Assembly: GCF_009933175.1 (NCBI RefSeq)
Contig: NZ_MAEJ01000003.1
Coordinates: 1-64,000, forward strand
Length of the DNA stretch: 64,000 bases
From: Candidatus Enterococcus huntleyi
GTDB lineage: Bacteria > Bacillota > Bacilli > Lactobacillales > Enterococcaceae
Direction of reading: 5' to 3'
Positions 1-7,852 of this stretch are shown piece after piece. Positions within the stretch are counted from its first letter, which is position 1. Each line of letters begins with the position of its first letter. The translations under genes and the position numbers were made by a program. The notes under the pieces were generated by a model that saw only the letters and a program-made list of their open reading frames with translations, was not told the origin of the DNA and searched no databases.

Positions 1-40
1 CACTAAATATTATAGAACCATGATTTTTAAATAATGATGA

Positions 41-82
41 AACTGAGTCAGTGGTGTAACAGCTACTGGCTCAGTTTTTTTC
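41..82 (+). terminator. Rho-independent terminator
   Basis: A 12-bp stem (arms 41-52 and 65-76, one G-T pair) is followed by a run of T. It presumably ends a transcript entering from the left of the window. Confidence 0.8.
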
Positions 83-266
83 TGTGTGTAAGAAGGGATA
101 GCGACTCAGAAAATTGAGAAGAGCTAGAACAATGAAAAACTGGTGGCATATAAAAATAAACGTATAGCTAAAAGTTATAATAGAGTATTCATTTTAAGTA
201 TTAGTCATGGATAGAAGAACTGATTACAATAGAAGAAAGAGATTTGAAAAAGGTGGATGATAGAAA

Positions 267-833
267 ATGAATACTAAAAATTTACAAGAACGTCTACAAG
301 GAATTGATATTTTTGCGAACTCGCCAATCAGTATTGAGCTGCATGACGTAAAATTGGCTAACGAAAAACTATTAGCAGAAATGAATATGCAGTATCACAC
401 GAATCAAGAGATGTTAGACATTCTCGAACAGACGACTGGACAGAAAATTGATCCTTCAACGACGGTTTCACAACCTTTTTATAGTGATTTTGGCGGTCAT
501 ATTACGATGGGGAAAGACATTTTCATTAATAAAAATGTGACTTTTGTTGATTTAGGTGGAATTACACTAGAAGATAAAGTCTTGATTGGTCCAGATAGTC
601 GATTAATTACCGTCAATCATCTGCTTGATCCTGTTAGTAGAAGAGGCATCACGGTTGCGCCAATTCTGGTGAAGAAAAATGCTTGGATTGGAGCGAATGT
701 GACAATTTTACCCGGTATTACCATCGGTGAAAATTCAATTATCGCTGCTGATTCAACTGTCACAAAAGACGTCCCAGCAAATGTGATTGTCGCAGGTAGT
801 CCGGCCAAAGAAGTTCGGAAATTGGATGAATAA
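267..833 (+). CDS. Sugar O-acetyltransferase (maltose/galactoside acetyltransferase type)
   Basis: A 188-aa protein of the left-handed beta-helix (hexapeptide repeat) acyltransferases that move acetyl from acetyl-CoA to a sugar hydroxyl. The N-terminal 50 residues resemble the helical Mac domain. The hexapeptide coil runs from about residue 75 to 180, with the family-like end VPANVIVAGSPAKEVRKL. The histidine in VNHLLDP is at the place expected for the catalytic base. Length matches the family. A Shine-Dalgarno (AAGGTGG) sits about 10 nt before the ATG. The gene overlaps the next reading frame at its stop, so the two may be co-expressed. The sugar substrate cannot be read from the sequence. 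Confidence 0.85.
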   Translation: MNTKNLQERLQGIDIFANSPISIELHDVKLANEKLLAEMNMQYHTNQEMLDILEQTTGQKIDPSTTVSQPFYSDFGGHITMGKDIFINKNVTFVDLGGITLEDKVLIGPDSRLITVNHLLDPVSRRGITVAPILVKKNAWIGANVTILPGITIGENSIIAADSTVTKDVPANVIVAGSPAKEVRKLDE

Positions 834-1449
834 ACGGATGAATATTTTTAAACTACTGACTGGTGGCAAGGTGAAAAATCGGCGAGAAGTTGGACAAGAA
901 ATGTTCGGAATACGATTGGCACTGAGGGCATTGATTTTTATCAGCTTATTATTTTTAGTCGGCTGTTCGACAAATAAATCGACCACCTCCTCTGCCAGTT
1001 CGGAGAATGCATCAGGGATAGAGATAGAACAGGCAACGACTGCTAGAAAGGTAGCGAATACAGAACAAACAACAAAGATAAGTGAGGCTTCTGGGACGAG
1101 AACTTATTTAATTTGTAATGAGGAAAAGTTTGAACTTTTATTGGAAGCTAACCAGACGGCGAAAGCTTTAAAGGAACGGTTTCCTCTCTCTTTAGATATG
1201 GCTGATTTGCACCGAAATGAAAAATATAATTATTTGGCTGAGGAGTTGCCAACAAATTCAACACCTATAAATAGAATCGAAAAAGGCGATGTGATGTTAT
1301 TTGGATCAGACTGTCTGGTGATTTTCTACAAGTCTTTCGAGACGAGCTATTCTTATACGCGAATTGGGAAAATCAAAAATCCAGAAGAACTCAGCTTTTT
1401 AGAAAATGAAAAGACAGTGCGGATTTCAATCGAAGAACAGAAAGAATGA
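826..1449 (+). CDS. Putative lipoprotein with a cyclophilin-like domain
   Basis: About 207 aa. A hydrophobic signal segment ends in a lipobox (LVGC), so the mature protein is probably lipid-anchored outside the membrane. It is followed by a Ser/Thr-rich linker. The C-terminal 120 residues resemble the small bacterial cyclophilin-like fold family, with the motifs LPLSLDM-like, NEKYNYL and FGSDCLVIFYKSF...SYTRIG. That family is usually cytoplasmic and has no proven enzyme activity. The start is uncertain. ATG 826 overlaps the stop of the acetyltransferase gene and suggests translational coupling. ATG 838 or ATG 901 (which gives an ideal 22-residue signal peptide) are alternatives, but none has a good ribosome-binding site. 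The family call is by eye. Confidence 0.65.
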   Translation: MNKRMNIFKLLTGGKVKNRREVGQEMFGIRLALRALIFISLLFLVGCSTNKSTTSSASSENASGIEIEQATTARKVANTEQTTKISEASGTRTYLICNEEKFELLLEANQTAKALKERFPLSLDMADLHRNEKYNYLAEELPTNSTPINRIEKGDVMLFGSDCLVIFYKSFETSYSYTRIGKIKNPEELSFLENEKTVRISIEEQKE

Positions 1450-1608
1450 TAGAACAAAACAATCAAAAACAAGCAAATAATGTCCATTAAATCTTCATGC
1501 TTCCTAGGCATACGACCATTCTAGATAAGTATTAGACCCAAGCAATACATCGCGGTATGCTAAATGTATAAGACATAGACAAATGAATCAGTTGAAAGGA
1601 TGAGTAGC

Positions 1609-1995
1609 ATGACAAAATGGCTTAATGAGGAATTAGAAGCAATCGGAAATGATGAGAATTTGTATTTATCAATTCCTAATCCGGATGGGAATATGCATGC
1701 TCCCGCTTGGATTTGGATTGCTGAAGCAGATGGACGACTATTTGCCCGAGGTTATAGTGGTCAATCGGCTCGTTGGTATCAATCAGCAAAAAGAGAAGGA
1801 CGAGGACATCTTTCAGTTGGTGGTATAGAAAAAGAAGTCCATATTCGAATCGTTCAGGATGAATCGTTGAATGAAGCAATCGATAAAGGGTATGAGAAAA
1901 AATATGCTGGTAGTGCTTATTTAGCTCATATGATTGGCCAGTTAGCTAAGTCAGCAACAGTTGAATTTATTCCAATCGATGACTCAGTGGAATAA
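1609..1995 (+). CDS. DUF2255 family protein
   Basis: 128 aa. The sequence, with the motifs APAWIWIAEADGRLFARGY and ARWYQSAK and a C-terminal AKSATVEFIP, fits the DUF2255 family. These are small cytoplasmic proteins with a flavin-nitroreductase-like split-barrel look and no established function. The start at 1609 is chosen because the Shine-Dalgarno AAAGGA (1595-1600) sits 8 nt before it and overlaps the in-frame ATG at 1600. The gene stands alone, with a terminator about 50 bp after the stop. Confidence 0.75.
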   Translation: MTKWLNEELEAIGNDENLYLSIPNPDGNMHAPAWIWIAEADGRLFARGYSGQSARWYQSAKREGRGHLSVGGIEKEVHIRIVQDESLNEAIDKGYEKKYAGSAYLAHMIGQLAKSATVEFIPIDDSVE

Positions 1996-2044
1996 ATAAC
2001 CTGAGAAGAGGTACTTCGCAGATAAATGACAATTGAACGAGATG

Positions 2045-2090
2045 ATAGCATCTGACTTCCTATTTTAGTAGTCAGGTGCTATTTTTCTCT
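2045..2090 (+). terminator. Rho-independent terminator
   Basis: A 13-bp stem (2045-2057 with 2070-2082) and a T-rich tail, after the DUF2255 gene. Confidence 0.8.
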
Positions 2091-2124
2091 TATCTAAATG
2101 TGAATACATTTCCTCGCTGATAAA

Positions 2125-2133
2125 TGCTATACT
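2125..2133 (+). promoter_or_regulatory. Extended -10 promoter of the DUF4180 gene
   Basis: TGC followed by TATACT (2128-2133), 19 nt before the Shine-Dalgarno of the next gene. No good -35 box is visible, which is tolerated with an extended -10. Confidence 0.45.
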
Positions 2134-2164
2134 TACTCAGAAAGAAAAAGTGAGGAGTAATACT

Positions 2165-2521
2165 ATGCAAATCCAAAAAATAAAGTCTTCAGAAATCGTA
2201 CGGGTTAAGAGTAATAAGGTGGAAATTAAGGATACACAGTCAGCGTTAGATTTCATTATGACCGTTTCTTTTGAAGCGAATTCTAATCAGATTATTATTG
2301 ACGAGGCGATGATTGCGGAAGAGTTCTTCGATTTAAAAACAGGATTACTAGGTGATGCGTTTCAGAAATTTATTACCTACAATTTGCGCCTAGCAATTAT
2401 TGGGAACTTTGCGAAATACAATAGTCAGAGTCTGAATGATTACATCCTAGAGTCAAACAAAGGGAATTCTATTTTTTTCGTAGAAACAGAAGAACAAGCG
2501 ATTCAAAAATTAGAAGACTAA
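2165..2521 (+). CDS. DUF4180 domain protein
   Basis: 118 aa. It matches the layout of DUF4180 proteins: an N-terminal strand pair, a central IIIDEAMIAEEFFDLKTGLLGD segment, then KFITYNLRLAIIGNF and a C-terminal ESNKGNSIFFVETEEQAI. Such proteins are small, cytoplasmic and often have a STAS-like alpha/beta look. Their role is unknown. ATG 2165 is preferred over GTG 2150 because GAGGAG (2152-2157) is placed as its Shine-Dalgarno. It is transcribed alone, with a terminator about 85 bp downstream. Confidence 0.75.
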   Translation: MQIQKIKSSEIVRVKSNKVEIKDTQSALDFIMTVSFEANSNQIIIDEAMIAEEFFDLKTGLLGDAFQKFITYNLRLAIIGNFAKYNSQSLNDYILESNKGNSIFFVETEEQAIQKLED

Positions 2522-2946
2522 ATAGAAGGAATCTGCTGTTAGAAATAATCAGTTAGACAGACATTTTTTCACGTAAAATCAGAATCTATTCAGCAAAATA
2601 ACAGCACCTACAAAAACATACTGGCAGGCGTGAAATTTTTGTAGGTTATTTTGTTTGAATATGCTATTCTAAAGAAAAGTAATCTATAGAAGAATTCATC
2701 TACGGTGGAATGATCCTATGAAATTCGCTACATACAAGTCAATAATAGGGATACATATATGCTAAAAGGCACTTTCAGATTGGGCGAATGGGTAAGATCA
2801 TGTTCTATAAATTTCTTTTACTACTTACTATAATTGGTTAAAAATGAAGCGAATGAGAAAAAGGAACTTACAGCTTTCCATTGGCTCCACTTTTTTATGC
2901 TGTTTTGTAAGTACGATTTTGGTATTTATTATAAGGAGGAGTAGTT
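2522..2946. other. Intergenic region before the Na/Pi cotransporter
   Basis: No convincing gene. It holds the terminator at 2606-2655 and, further right, a TATAAT box at 2829-2834 that could be the -10 of the transporter gene. A 76-codon frame starting at 2844 runs into the transporter gene in another frame and is treated as spurious. Confidence 0.5.
2606..2655 (+). terminator. Rho-independent terminator
   Basis: An 11-bp stem (ACCTACAAAAA at 2606-2616 with its complement at 2636-2646) and a T-rich tail. Confidence 0.75.
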
Positions 2947-4677
2947 GTGGAAGTATCCTATCAGGAAATGATATTTTTATTTCTCGGAGGGCTAGGAATT
3001 TTTCTATTTGGTATGAAGTATATGGGAGATGGCTTGCAGAAAACGGCAGGCGACTCTTTGCGAGAGATACTTAACACGTTTACATCGACACCATTACGTG
3101 CAGTACTTGCTGGTTTAGTGGTCACAGCGATCATTCAAAGTAGTTCAGGCACGACTGTTTTAACAGTGAGTTTGGTAAGTGTGGGCTTTATGTCCTTAAG
3201 ACAAGCAATCGGCGTGATTATGGGTGCCAATGTGGGAACCACCGTTACAGCCTTTATCATTGGTTTTAATTTGAGTGCGTATGCTTTACCAATTATGGGG
3301 ATTGGTTCTATTTTATTGTTTTTCTCTAAGCGGGAAAGAATTAATAATATCGGACAAATTCTTTTTGGATTTGGTTGTTTATTTTACGGTTTGAAATTAA
3401 TGGGTAATGGGATGGCACCGCTACAGGAGCTTCCACAATTTTCTGATTTGATGGTTAATGTATCTCACCATCCGATTCTAGGTGTGGGGATTGGGACCTT
3501 ATTAACAATGGTTCTACAAAGTTCGAGTGCGACGATTGGGATTTTGCAACAGCTGTATACTCAAGGAAGTGTCGAGATTGGAGCGGCCTTGCCGATTCTT
3601 TTTGGTGACAATATTGGGACGACAATCACAGCGGTTATTGCTGCTTTAGGAACGAGTATTGCGGCGAAAAGAACAGCGGCTTCACACGTGGTCTTTAACT
3701 TAGTTGGGGCAATTATCTTTACGCTTCTGTTATCGCCATTTACTTCAGTTGTCTTGAAAGTAACGGAGGTTTTCGGTTTGAATCCAGCGATGCAGATTGC
3801 TGTGGCGCATGGAATCTTTAACTTCTCTAACTTACTTATTCAGTTTTGGTTTATTCGTCAAATTGAGCAATTGGTGCGTAAGATTATTCCAGGTACGGAT
3901 AACAGTATCAATTTCAGCTCATCTAATTTAAATGAAGCGATTATTCAAAACTCACCAACTCTAGCGTTAAATCAGGCGAAAATCGAGTTATTGCAAATGG
4001 GTGAATATGTGATTGGCGCTTACGATGCAACTACATCTTTCTATGAAAAACAAGACCAAATTGATCGAGACAATGTGATCCAATATGAGACAGCCATTAA
4101 CGATATGGATAATCGATTAACAGAATATCTTGTGCAGCTGTCATCTACTGAATTAACGATTGCAGAAAGTCACGAACAAACCATGATGTTGGAATTAACC
4201 AAAGATTTAGAACGGATTGGCGATCATTGCGGAAATATTATTTCAAATATCGATGAAGCGATTAAGTTAGAGAAAAAACAACAGGCAAAAGATAAGAAAC
4301 AAGGAAAAACTTCGAGCCGAGAACTTACGCTGACTTATGATGAAGATTTGATTGAATTATTCAGTAAAGTGAAGAAAAACATTGTCGATTCGCTTAATGC
4401 ATTTGAGAAAGATGACAAAGCGGTGGCCGCACATATATTGGAACGTGAAGAAGAAATCGACGAACGTGTACGATTACTACGTAAGAAATACATTTCAATT
4501 ATGAACAGCGGACAAGGACGAGCAGCAGATAGCATGCTATTTATTGATTCAGCCTCTAACCTAGAGCGGATGAGTGATCGTTCAGTCCATATGGCTAAGT
4601 ATGTGCTTGGCGAACGCTACGGAAAAGACGCGATTACTGTCGAGCAATCGATTAATCCAGTGATTGTTGAGAATTAA
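2947..4677 (+). CDS. Na/Pi cotransporter family protein with C-terminal PhoU domain
   Basis: 576 aa. A membrane transporter of the NptA/PNaS type that takes up phosphate with sodium. Two inverted repeat units each carry the signature QSSS, at residues 64-67 (QSSSGTT) and 191-194 (QSSSATI), each followed by a G-x-N-x-GTT motif. About 8-9 hydrophobic segments fill residues 7-310. The cytoplasmic C-terminal part, about residues 345-560, is a helical PhoU-like domain containing the motifs LERIGDHCGNI and LERMSDRSVHM. It starts with GTG behind a perfect AAGGAGG (about 2934-2940). It is monocistronic with a strong terminator. Regulation by phosphate is likely from the family, but no Pho box was recognised. 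Confidence 0.92.
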   Translation: MEVSYQEMIFLFLGGLGIFLFGMKYMGDGLQKTAGDSLREILNTFTSTPLRAVLAGLVVTAIIQSSSGTTVLTVSLVSVGFMSLRQAIGVIMGANVGTTVTAFIIGFNLSAYALPIMGIGSILLFFSKRERINNIGQILFGFGCLFYGLKLMGNGMAPLQELPQFSDLMVNVSHHPILGVGIGTLLTMVLQSSSATIGILQQLYTQGSVEIGAALPILFGDNIGTTITAVIAALGTSIAAKRTAASHVVFNLVGAIIFTLLLSPFTSVVLKVTEVFGLNPAMQIAVAHGIFNFSNLLIQFWFIRQIEQLVRKIIPGTDNSINFSSSNLNEAIIQNSPTLALNQAKIELLQMGEYVIGAYDATTSFYEKQDQIDRDNVIQYETAINDMDNRLTEYLVQLSSTELTIAESHEQTMMLELTKDLERIGDHCGNIISNIDEAIKLEKKQQAKDKKQGKTSSRELTLTYDEDLIELFSKVKKNIVDSLNAFEKDDKAVAAHILEREEEIDERVRLLRKKYISIMNSGQGRAADSMLFIDSASNLERMSDRSVHMAKYVLGERYGKDAITVEQSINPVIVEN

Positions 4678-4709
4678 TAGTTAAACGATAAAAGAACCAT
4701 AGAATAGAC

Positions 4710-4765
4710 AAAGAGTCAGATTTGAGGAGTTGTTTTTCTCCTGAAAATCTGGCTCTTTAGTATTT
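4710..4765 (+). terminator. Rho-independent terminator
   Basis: A 14-bp stem (4710-4723 with 4745-4758, one mismatch or G-T) after the Na/Pi cotransporter gene. Confidence 0.8.
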
Positions 4766-4829
4766 CTAGGCACTAAAACTATTCTGGTTAATGAATTTTT
4801 AGCTATATATTTGAAATCAAGCCTAATAG

Positions 4830-4871
4830 TTGACATATTTATAATCTATTGGTTTAATAGATTAAACCAAT
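4830..4871 (+). promoter_or_regulatory. Promoter with a perfect palindromic operator for the ArsR operon
   Basis: TTGACA (4830-4835) and TTTAAT (4853-4858) are separated by 17 bp. A perfect inverted repeat lies across the -10: ATTGGTTTAAT (4848-4858), AG, then its exact complement (4861-4871). A repressor bound here would block RNA polymerase. The ArsR-type repressor encoded 60 bp downstream is the obvious candidate, making the operon self-regulated. Confidence 0.8.
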
Positions 4872-4933
4872 GAGCGATTAAAATAAATTATGTAATTATC
4901 TAGTGAATAAAAATATGTGATGGGAGTTTATCG

Positions 4934-5260
4934 ATGGATACAATGGATGAATTGAGAGAACGTTTTTCAGAACTGAGTCCCTTTTTGATTTGTTTGGGCG
5001 ATGAAAAGAGGCAACAGATTATTCTTCGCTTAATGGAAGAGAAGGATTGTTCAGGATTACAGGTGACAGATTTGATGGAGACGATTGAGCTATCAAGGCC
5101 AGCTGTTTCTCATCATCTGAAGGTGTTGAAGCAGGCAAAGATTGTCAAATTTCGGAGTGAAGGTACGAAGAATTTTTATTTTTTGACACATGAAATAGGC
5201 GAAATTAATAAGCTAAAACGTCTGCTGGATCAACTAACTAATTTTATGGAAAAAGGATGA
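4934..5260 (+). CDS. ArsR/SmtB-family transcriptional regulator
   Basis: 108 aa winged-helix repressor. The recognition helix region reads LSRPAVSHHLKVLKQAKIV (about residues 54-72), typical of ArsR proteins, followed by a wing FRSEGTKNFYFL. The metal-binding CxC signature of true arsenic or cadmium sensors is missing. The only cysteines visible are C18 and C36, so the signal may be a redox state or a small molecule rather than a metal. It is first in a three-gene operon: its stop overlaps the next ATG (ATGA). A palindrome over the promoter suggests autorepression. Confidence 0.85.
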   Translation: MDTMDELRERFSELSPFLICLGDEKRQQIILRLMEEKDCSGLQVTDLMETIELSRPAVSHHLKVLKQAKIVKFRSEGTKNFYFLTHEIGEINKLKRLLDQLTNFMEKG

Positions 5261-5955
5261 GTCAATTGAAAAAAGTTTTGATTGTAGAAACGAATGTGAC
5301 TAGATATTCTGGGACCTATGAATTAACTGGCTTATGGTTAGGGGAAGCGGCAGAATTTATCGATGAGTTAAAGAAGGCAGGAATTGCCTATGATTTTGTC
5401 AGTCCATTAGGCGGCTTTGTGCCTCTGGATCCTAGGAGCCTGAAGTATACGGATGAATCAATTGTTGCTGTGTATGAAGATCCCGATTTTATACAGCGTG
5501 GCTTGGTGCATACTATGAGTCCTAATCAGATTGTGGCCAGTGATTATTCTGCTATCTATTATACAGGTGGTCATGGCGTGATGTGGGATTTTCCGAATAA
5601 TACAGACTTACAGAATATTACCAAAGAAATCTATGTACAAGGTGGCTATTTGACTTCCGTTTGTCATGGCGTAGCAGGATTATTAAATTGTAAAGATGAT
5701 GAAGGTAACTATTTGATTGCCAACAAACAGCTAACTGGTTTTACCACGATGGAAGAAATTATCGCCGGCAAACGTTCCGTCGTGCCATTCCTAAATCAGA
5801 AAGTGGCCGAGCAAAATGGCGCAATATTTAAGAAGAAACGTTTCTACAAGGAGTTCGCAATACAGGATGGTCAACTAATTACAGGACAAAATCCATTTTC
5901 TGTACGCGCAGTTGCCAAATTGTTGATTAATGAATTGAATGGAGGAAGAAGTTAG
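5257..5955 (+). CDS. DJ-1/PfpI (class I glutamine amidotransferase-like) family protein
   Basis: 232 aa, of the length and layout of the Hsp31/glyoxalase III-like branch of the DJ-1 superfamily. The nucleophile elbow reads SVCHGVAGLL with Cys136 and His137, and the upstream motif YYTGGHGVMWDFP is typical of this branch. Members detoxify methylglyoxal or act as chaperones or deglycases; which applies here is not visible. It starts inside the stop codon of the ArsR gene and ends directly before the ATG of the epimerase gene, so the three are one transcript. The context suggests a response to reactive electrophiles. Confidence 0.85.
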   Translation: MSQLKKVLIVETNVTRYSGTYELTGLWLGEAAEFIDELKKAGIAYDFVSPLGGFVPLDPRSLKYTDESIVAVYEDPDFIQRGLVHTMSPNQIVASDYSAIYYTGGHGVMWDFPNNTDLQNITKEIYVQGGYLTSVCHGVAGLLNCKDDEGNYLIANKQLTGFTTMEEIIAGKRSVVPFLNQKVAEQNGAIFKKKRFYKEFAIQDGQLITGQNPFSVRAVAKLLINELNGGRS

Positions 5956-6873
5956 ATGCAAACTATTCTTGGGAGTACTGGACAAATTGGTGAAGAGTTG
6001 GTCAAAGAGCTACACGACAACTATACGACTGATCTTCGTTTAGTCAGCCGACATCCTAGAAAAATTCACGAGAGTGACCAGCTTGTGGCAGCGGATTTAC
6101 TGAACTTTGAAGAGACAAATCGCGCAGTCAAAGGAAGTGAAATCGTGTATTTTACAGCCGGACTACCGATGGTTTCAGCGTTGTGGGAGCAGCAGTTTCC
6201 GACCATGATGAAGAATGTGATTGAGGCTTGTATCCAGAATAATAGTAAACTAGTCTTCTTTGACAATACCTATATGTATCAAAAAGATAGTATGCCGCAA
6301 ACCGAGGAAAGTCCATTTCAACCAGTAGGAAAAAAAGCGACTGTCCGGGCAAAAATCGCGCAGATGCTCCTAGATAAAATGGCAACAAACGAGATTGAAG
6401 CAGTCATTTGTCGAGCACCTGAATTTTATGGACCAGGTAGAACACAAAGCTTCACGAATACAATGATTTTTGATAATGCTAAGAATCAGAAGGCATTGCA
6501 AGTTCCTTTGAATGACCAAGCTTTGCGCACATTGATTTGGACACCAGATGCGAGCCGTGCAATGGCATTGATTGGCAACACCGCAGATGCTTACGGTCAA
6601 ACATGGCATTTACCTTGTGATGAAAGTAAAACGTATGCGCAGCTGATTGAAATGACAGAAACTATTTTACAAAAAGAACTCAAGTATACGGTTGTTAAAA
6701 TGTGGCAGTTTCGTTTGGGCAGTCTGTTCAATAAACGCTTAAAAGAGATGAAAGAGCTCTTGCCACGCTACCAAGTAGATAATAAATTCATTTCAGATAA
6801 ATTCAAGAATCGTTTCCCGGAGTTTAAAGTCACAACCTTTGAAGAAGGGATAACGGAGCTAATGCACGAATAA
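5956..6873 (+). CDS. NAD(P)-dependent epimerase/dehydratase-like protein (atypical SDR)
   Basis: 305 aa with an N-terminal Rossmann motif GSTGQIGEE (a GxxGxxG variant) starting at about residue 6. The extended-SDR segments include FDNTYMYQ in place of the YxxxK-type active site, followed by PVGKKATVRAK and APEFYGPG. The C-terminal half resembles the substrate lobe of sugar-nucleotide epimerase-like proteins. The exact substrate is unknown. The ATG follows the previous stop with no spacer, with AGGAAG upstream as ribosome-binding site. It is the last gene of the ArsR operon, followed by a strong terminator. Confidence 0.8.
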   Translation: MQTILGSTGQIGEELVKELHDNYTTDLRLVSRHPRKIHESDQLVAADLLNFEETNRAVKGSEIVYFTAGLPMVSALWEQQFPTMMKNVIEACIQNNSKLVFFDNTYMYQKDSMPQTEESPFQPVGKKATVRAKIAQMLLDKMATNEIEAVICRAPEFYGPGRTQSFTNTMIFDNAKNQKALQVPLNDQALRTLIWTPDASRAMALIGNTADAYGQTWHLPCDESKTYAQLIEMTETILQKELKYTVVKMWQFRLGSLFNKRLKEMKELLPRYQVDNKFISDKFKNRFPEFKVTTFEEGITELMHE

Positions 6874-6903
6874 AGTGTGAGTTAATTCGTTCGACTAAAA
6901 AAT

Positions 6904-6960
6904 GAGAGCAGCGATTTTCTAGGTAAATTTGTACTCAGAAAATTGCTGCTCTCTATTTTT
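6904..6960 (+). terminator. Rho-independent terminator of the ArsR operon
   Basis: A 17-bp stem (6904-6920 with 6937-6953, one G-T pair) followed by a T-run. Confidence 0.88.
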
Positions 6961-6978
6961 AGTAGTAAAGAAAATGTA

Positions 6979-7109
6979 ACTACTGCGCGTGCTAGAGAGT
7001 TATGCGAAATAAGTTTTCTAGCAGGTTCTATTTGTCCGGAATACTGTGTTTGTGTCATACTAACCTATTCTATCCGTCAAAAAAATTCGCAGTCTGGTCG
7101 CAAGTAGCT
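6979..7109. repeat. Degenerate relative of the inverted-repeat elements
   Basis: The right part (TTCGCAGTCTGGTCGCAAGTAGCT, about 7086-7109, read in pieces) resembles the right end of the element ending at 46796 (GCGCAAC, then CACAAGTAGCT). A TAGCAGGTT stretch matches the conserved interior. The left end is poorly preserved. Membership is tentative. Confidence 0.35.
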
Positions 7110-7177
7110 TAATAAAGAACTTGATTTCATTCCTAAATCAGCTCAGCTAGCTAAATGGAAGGTAGGGAATGTGCCAT

Positions 7178-7239
7178 TTCACAAGATTGCTCTACGCCTA
7201 TCATCCTGCTACTGCGAAACTTAGTAAGCAGGACTGGCA
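7178..7239. repeat. 62-nt repeat, copy 1
   Basis: Differs from copy 2 (7274-7335) at only about three positions over 62 nt, and begins 96 bp before it. It holds a hairpin: CCTGCTACT and its imperfect complement AGTAAGCAGG around a GCGAAACTT loop. Both copies are preceded by a similar AAATGGA...TTCACAAG stretch. Confidence 0.85.
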
Positions 7240-7273
7240 GTTAGGAGCTTTCAAATGGAGTGAACTGTTCCAG

Positions 7274-7335
7274 TTCACAAGATTGCTCTACGCCTACAAT
7301 CCTGCTACTGCGAAACTTGGTAAGCAGGACTGGCA
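7274..7335. repeat. 62-nt repeat, copy 2
   Basis: Second direct copy of the unit at 7178-7239, with the hairpin kept. A weakly similar copy lies at about 46136-46200 in the second module. Confidence 0.85.
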
Positions 7336-7400
7336 ATAACAAATCGCTTTTTAAAATTTTTAATAAAGTGTCGGTAATTAGAGATTTTTGGTTTTTTTCT

Positions 7401-7542
7401 CACTAGTGTCTATTCGCACAGTTTTGGAGATTTTTAGAAGAGCGTCAAATGACAAGAATCCATTACCTATTAGGCTTTTATGATAAAGTTACTCTTTTCA
7501 CTTCACTTTTTACCGTGAAATCTGTGCGAATGAAGACTAGTG
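7401..7542. repeat. Inverted-repeat-bounded element, copy A
   Basis: 142 nt. The left end CACTAGTGTCTATTCGCAC (7401-7419) pairs with the right end GTGCGAATGAAGACTAGTG (7524-7542), with 18 of 21 positions matching when one base inward is counted. The first 75 nt are nearly identical to copy B; the rest is more diverged. No open frame and no clear target-site duplication. Confidence 0.8.
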
Positions 7543-7710
7543 GGAATAAACTGGACATTTCTCCTCACTAAAGTGCTCGAATTGAAATGTACAAGGGAGT
7601 GAGAATCCTATAGATAGGGGATTCTACGGGCAATTTTTATAATAAAATCAAAAAATAAAATTTATATCTAATCCTTTTCCTCATTCGCATAGAGATTTCG
7701 CTGTTTTTTC

Positions 7711-7852
7711 CACTAGTGTCTATTCGCACAGTTTTAGAAATTTTTAGAAGAGCGTCAAATGGCAAGAATCCATTGCCTAGAAGGTTTTTCTTTCAAAATC
7801 AGCTTTTTTACCTCGCTGTTCTTTATAAAAAGTGTGCGAATGAAGACTAGTA
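7711..7852. repeat. Inverted-repeat-bounded element, copy B
   Basis: 142 nt, the same length as copy A and 310 bp downstream of it in the same orientation. It has the same ends (ACTAGTGTCTATTCGCAC and its imperfect complement). The interior CCATTGCCTAGAAGGTTTTT and CAGCTTTTTTACCTCG is recognisable in the elements of module 2. Confidence 0.8.

Noticed and set aside
2844-3074. 76-codon frame before and into the Na/Pi cotransporter gene
   Set aside because: It overlaps the real gene in another frame and ends inside it. The GTG at 2947 has a perfect ribosome-binding site, this frame does not.
7178-7335. CRISPR-like repeats
   Set aside because: Only two direct copies, 62 nt long with a 34-nt gap, and no cas genes. 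Not a CRISPR array.
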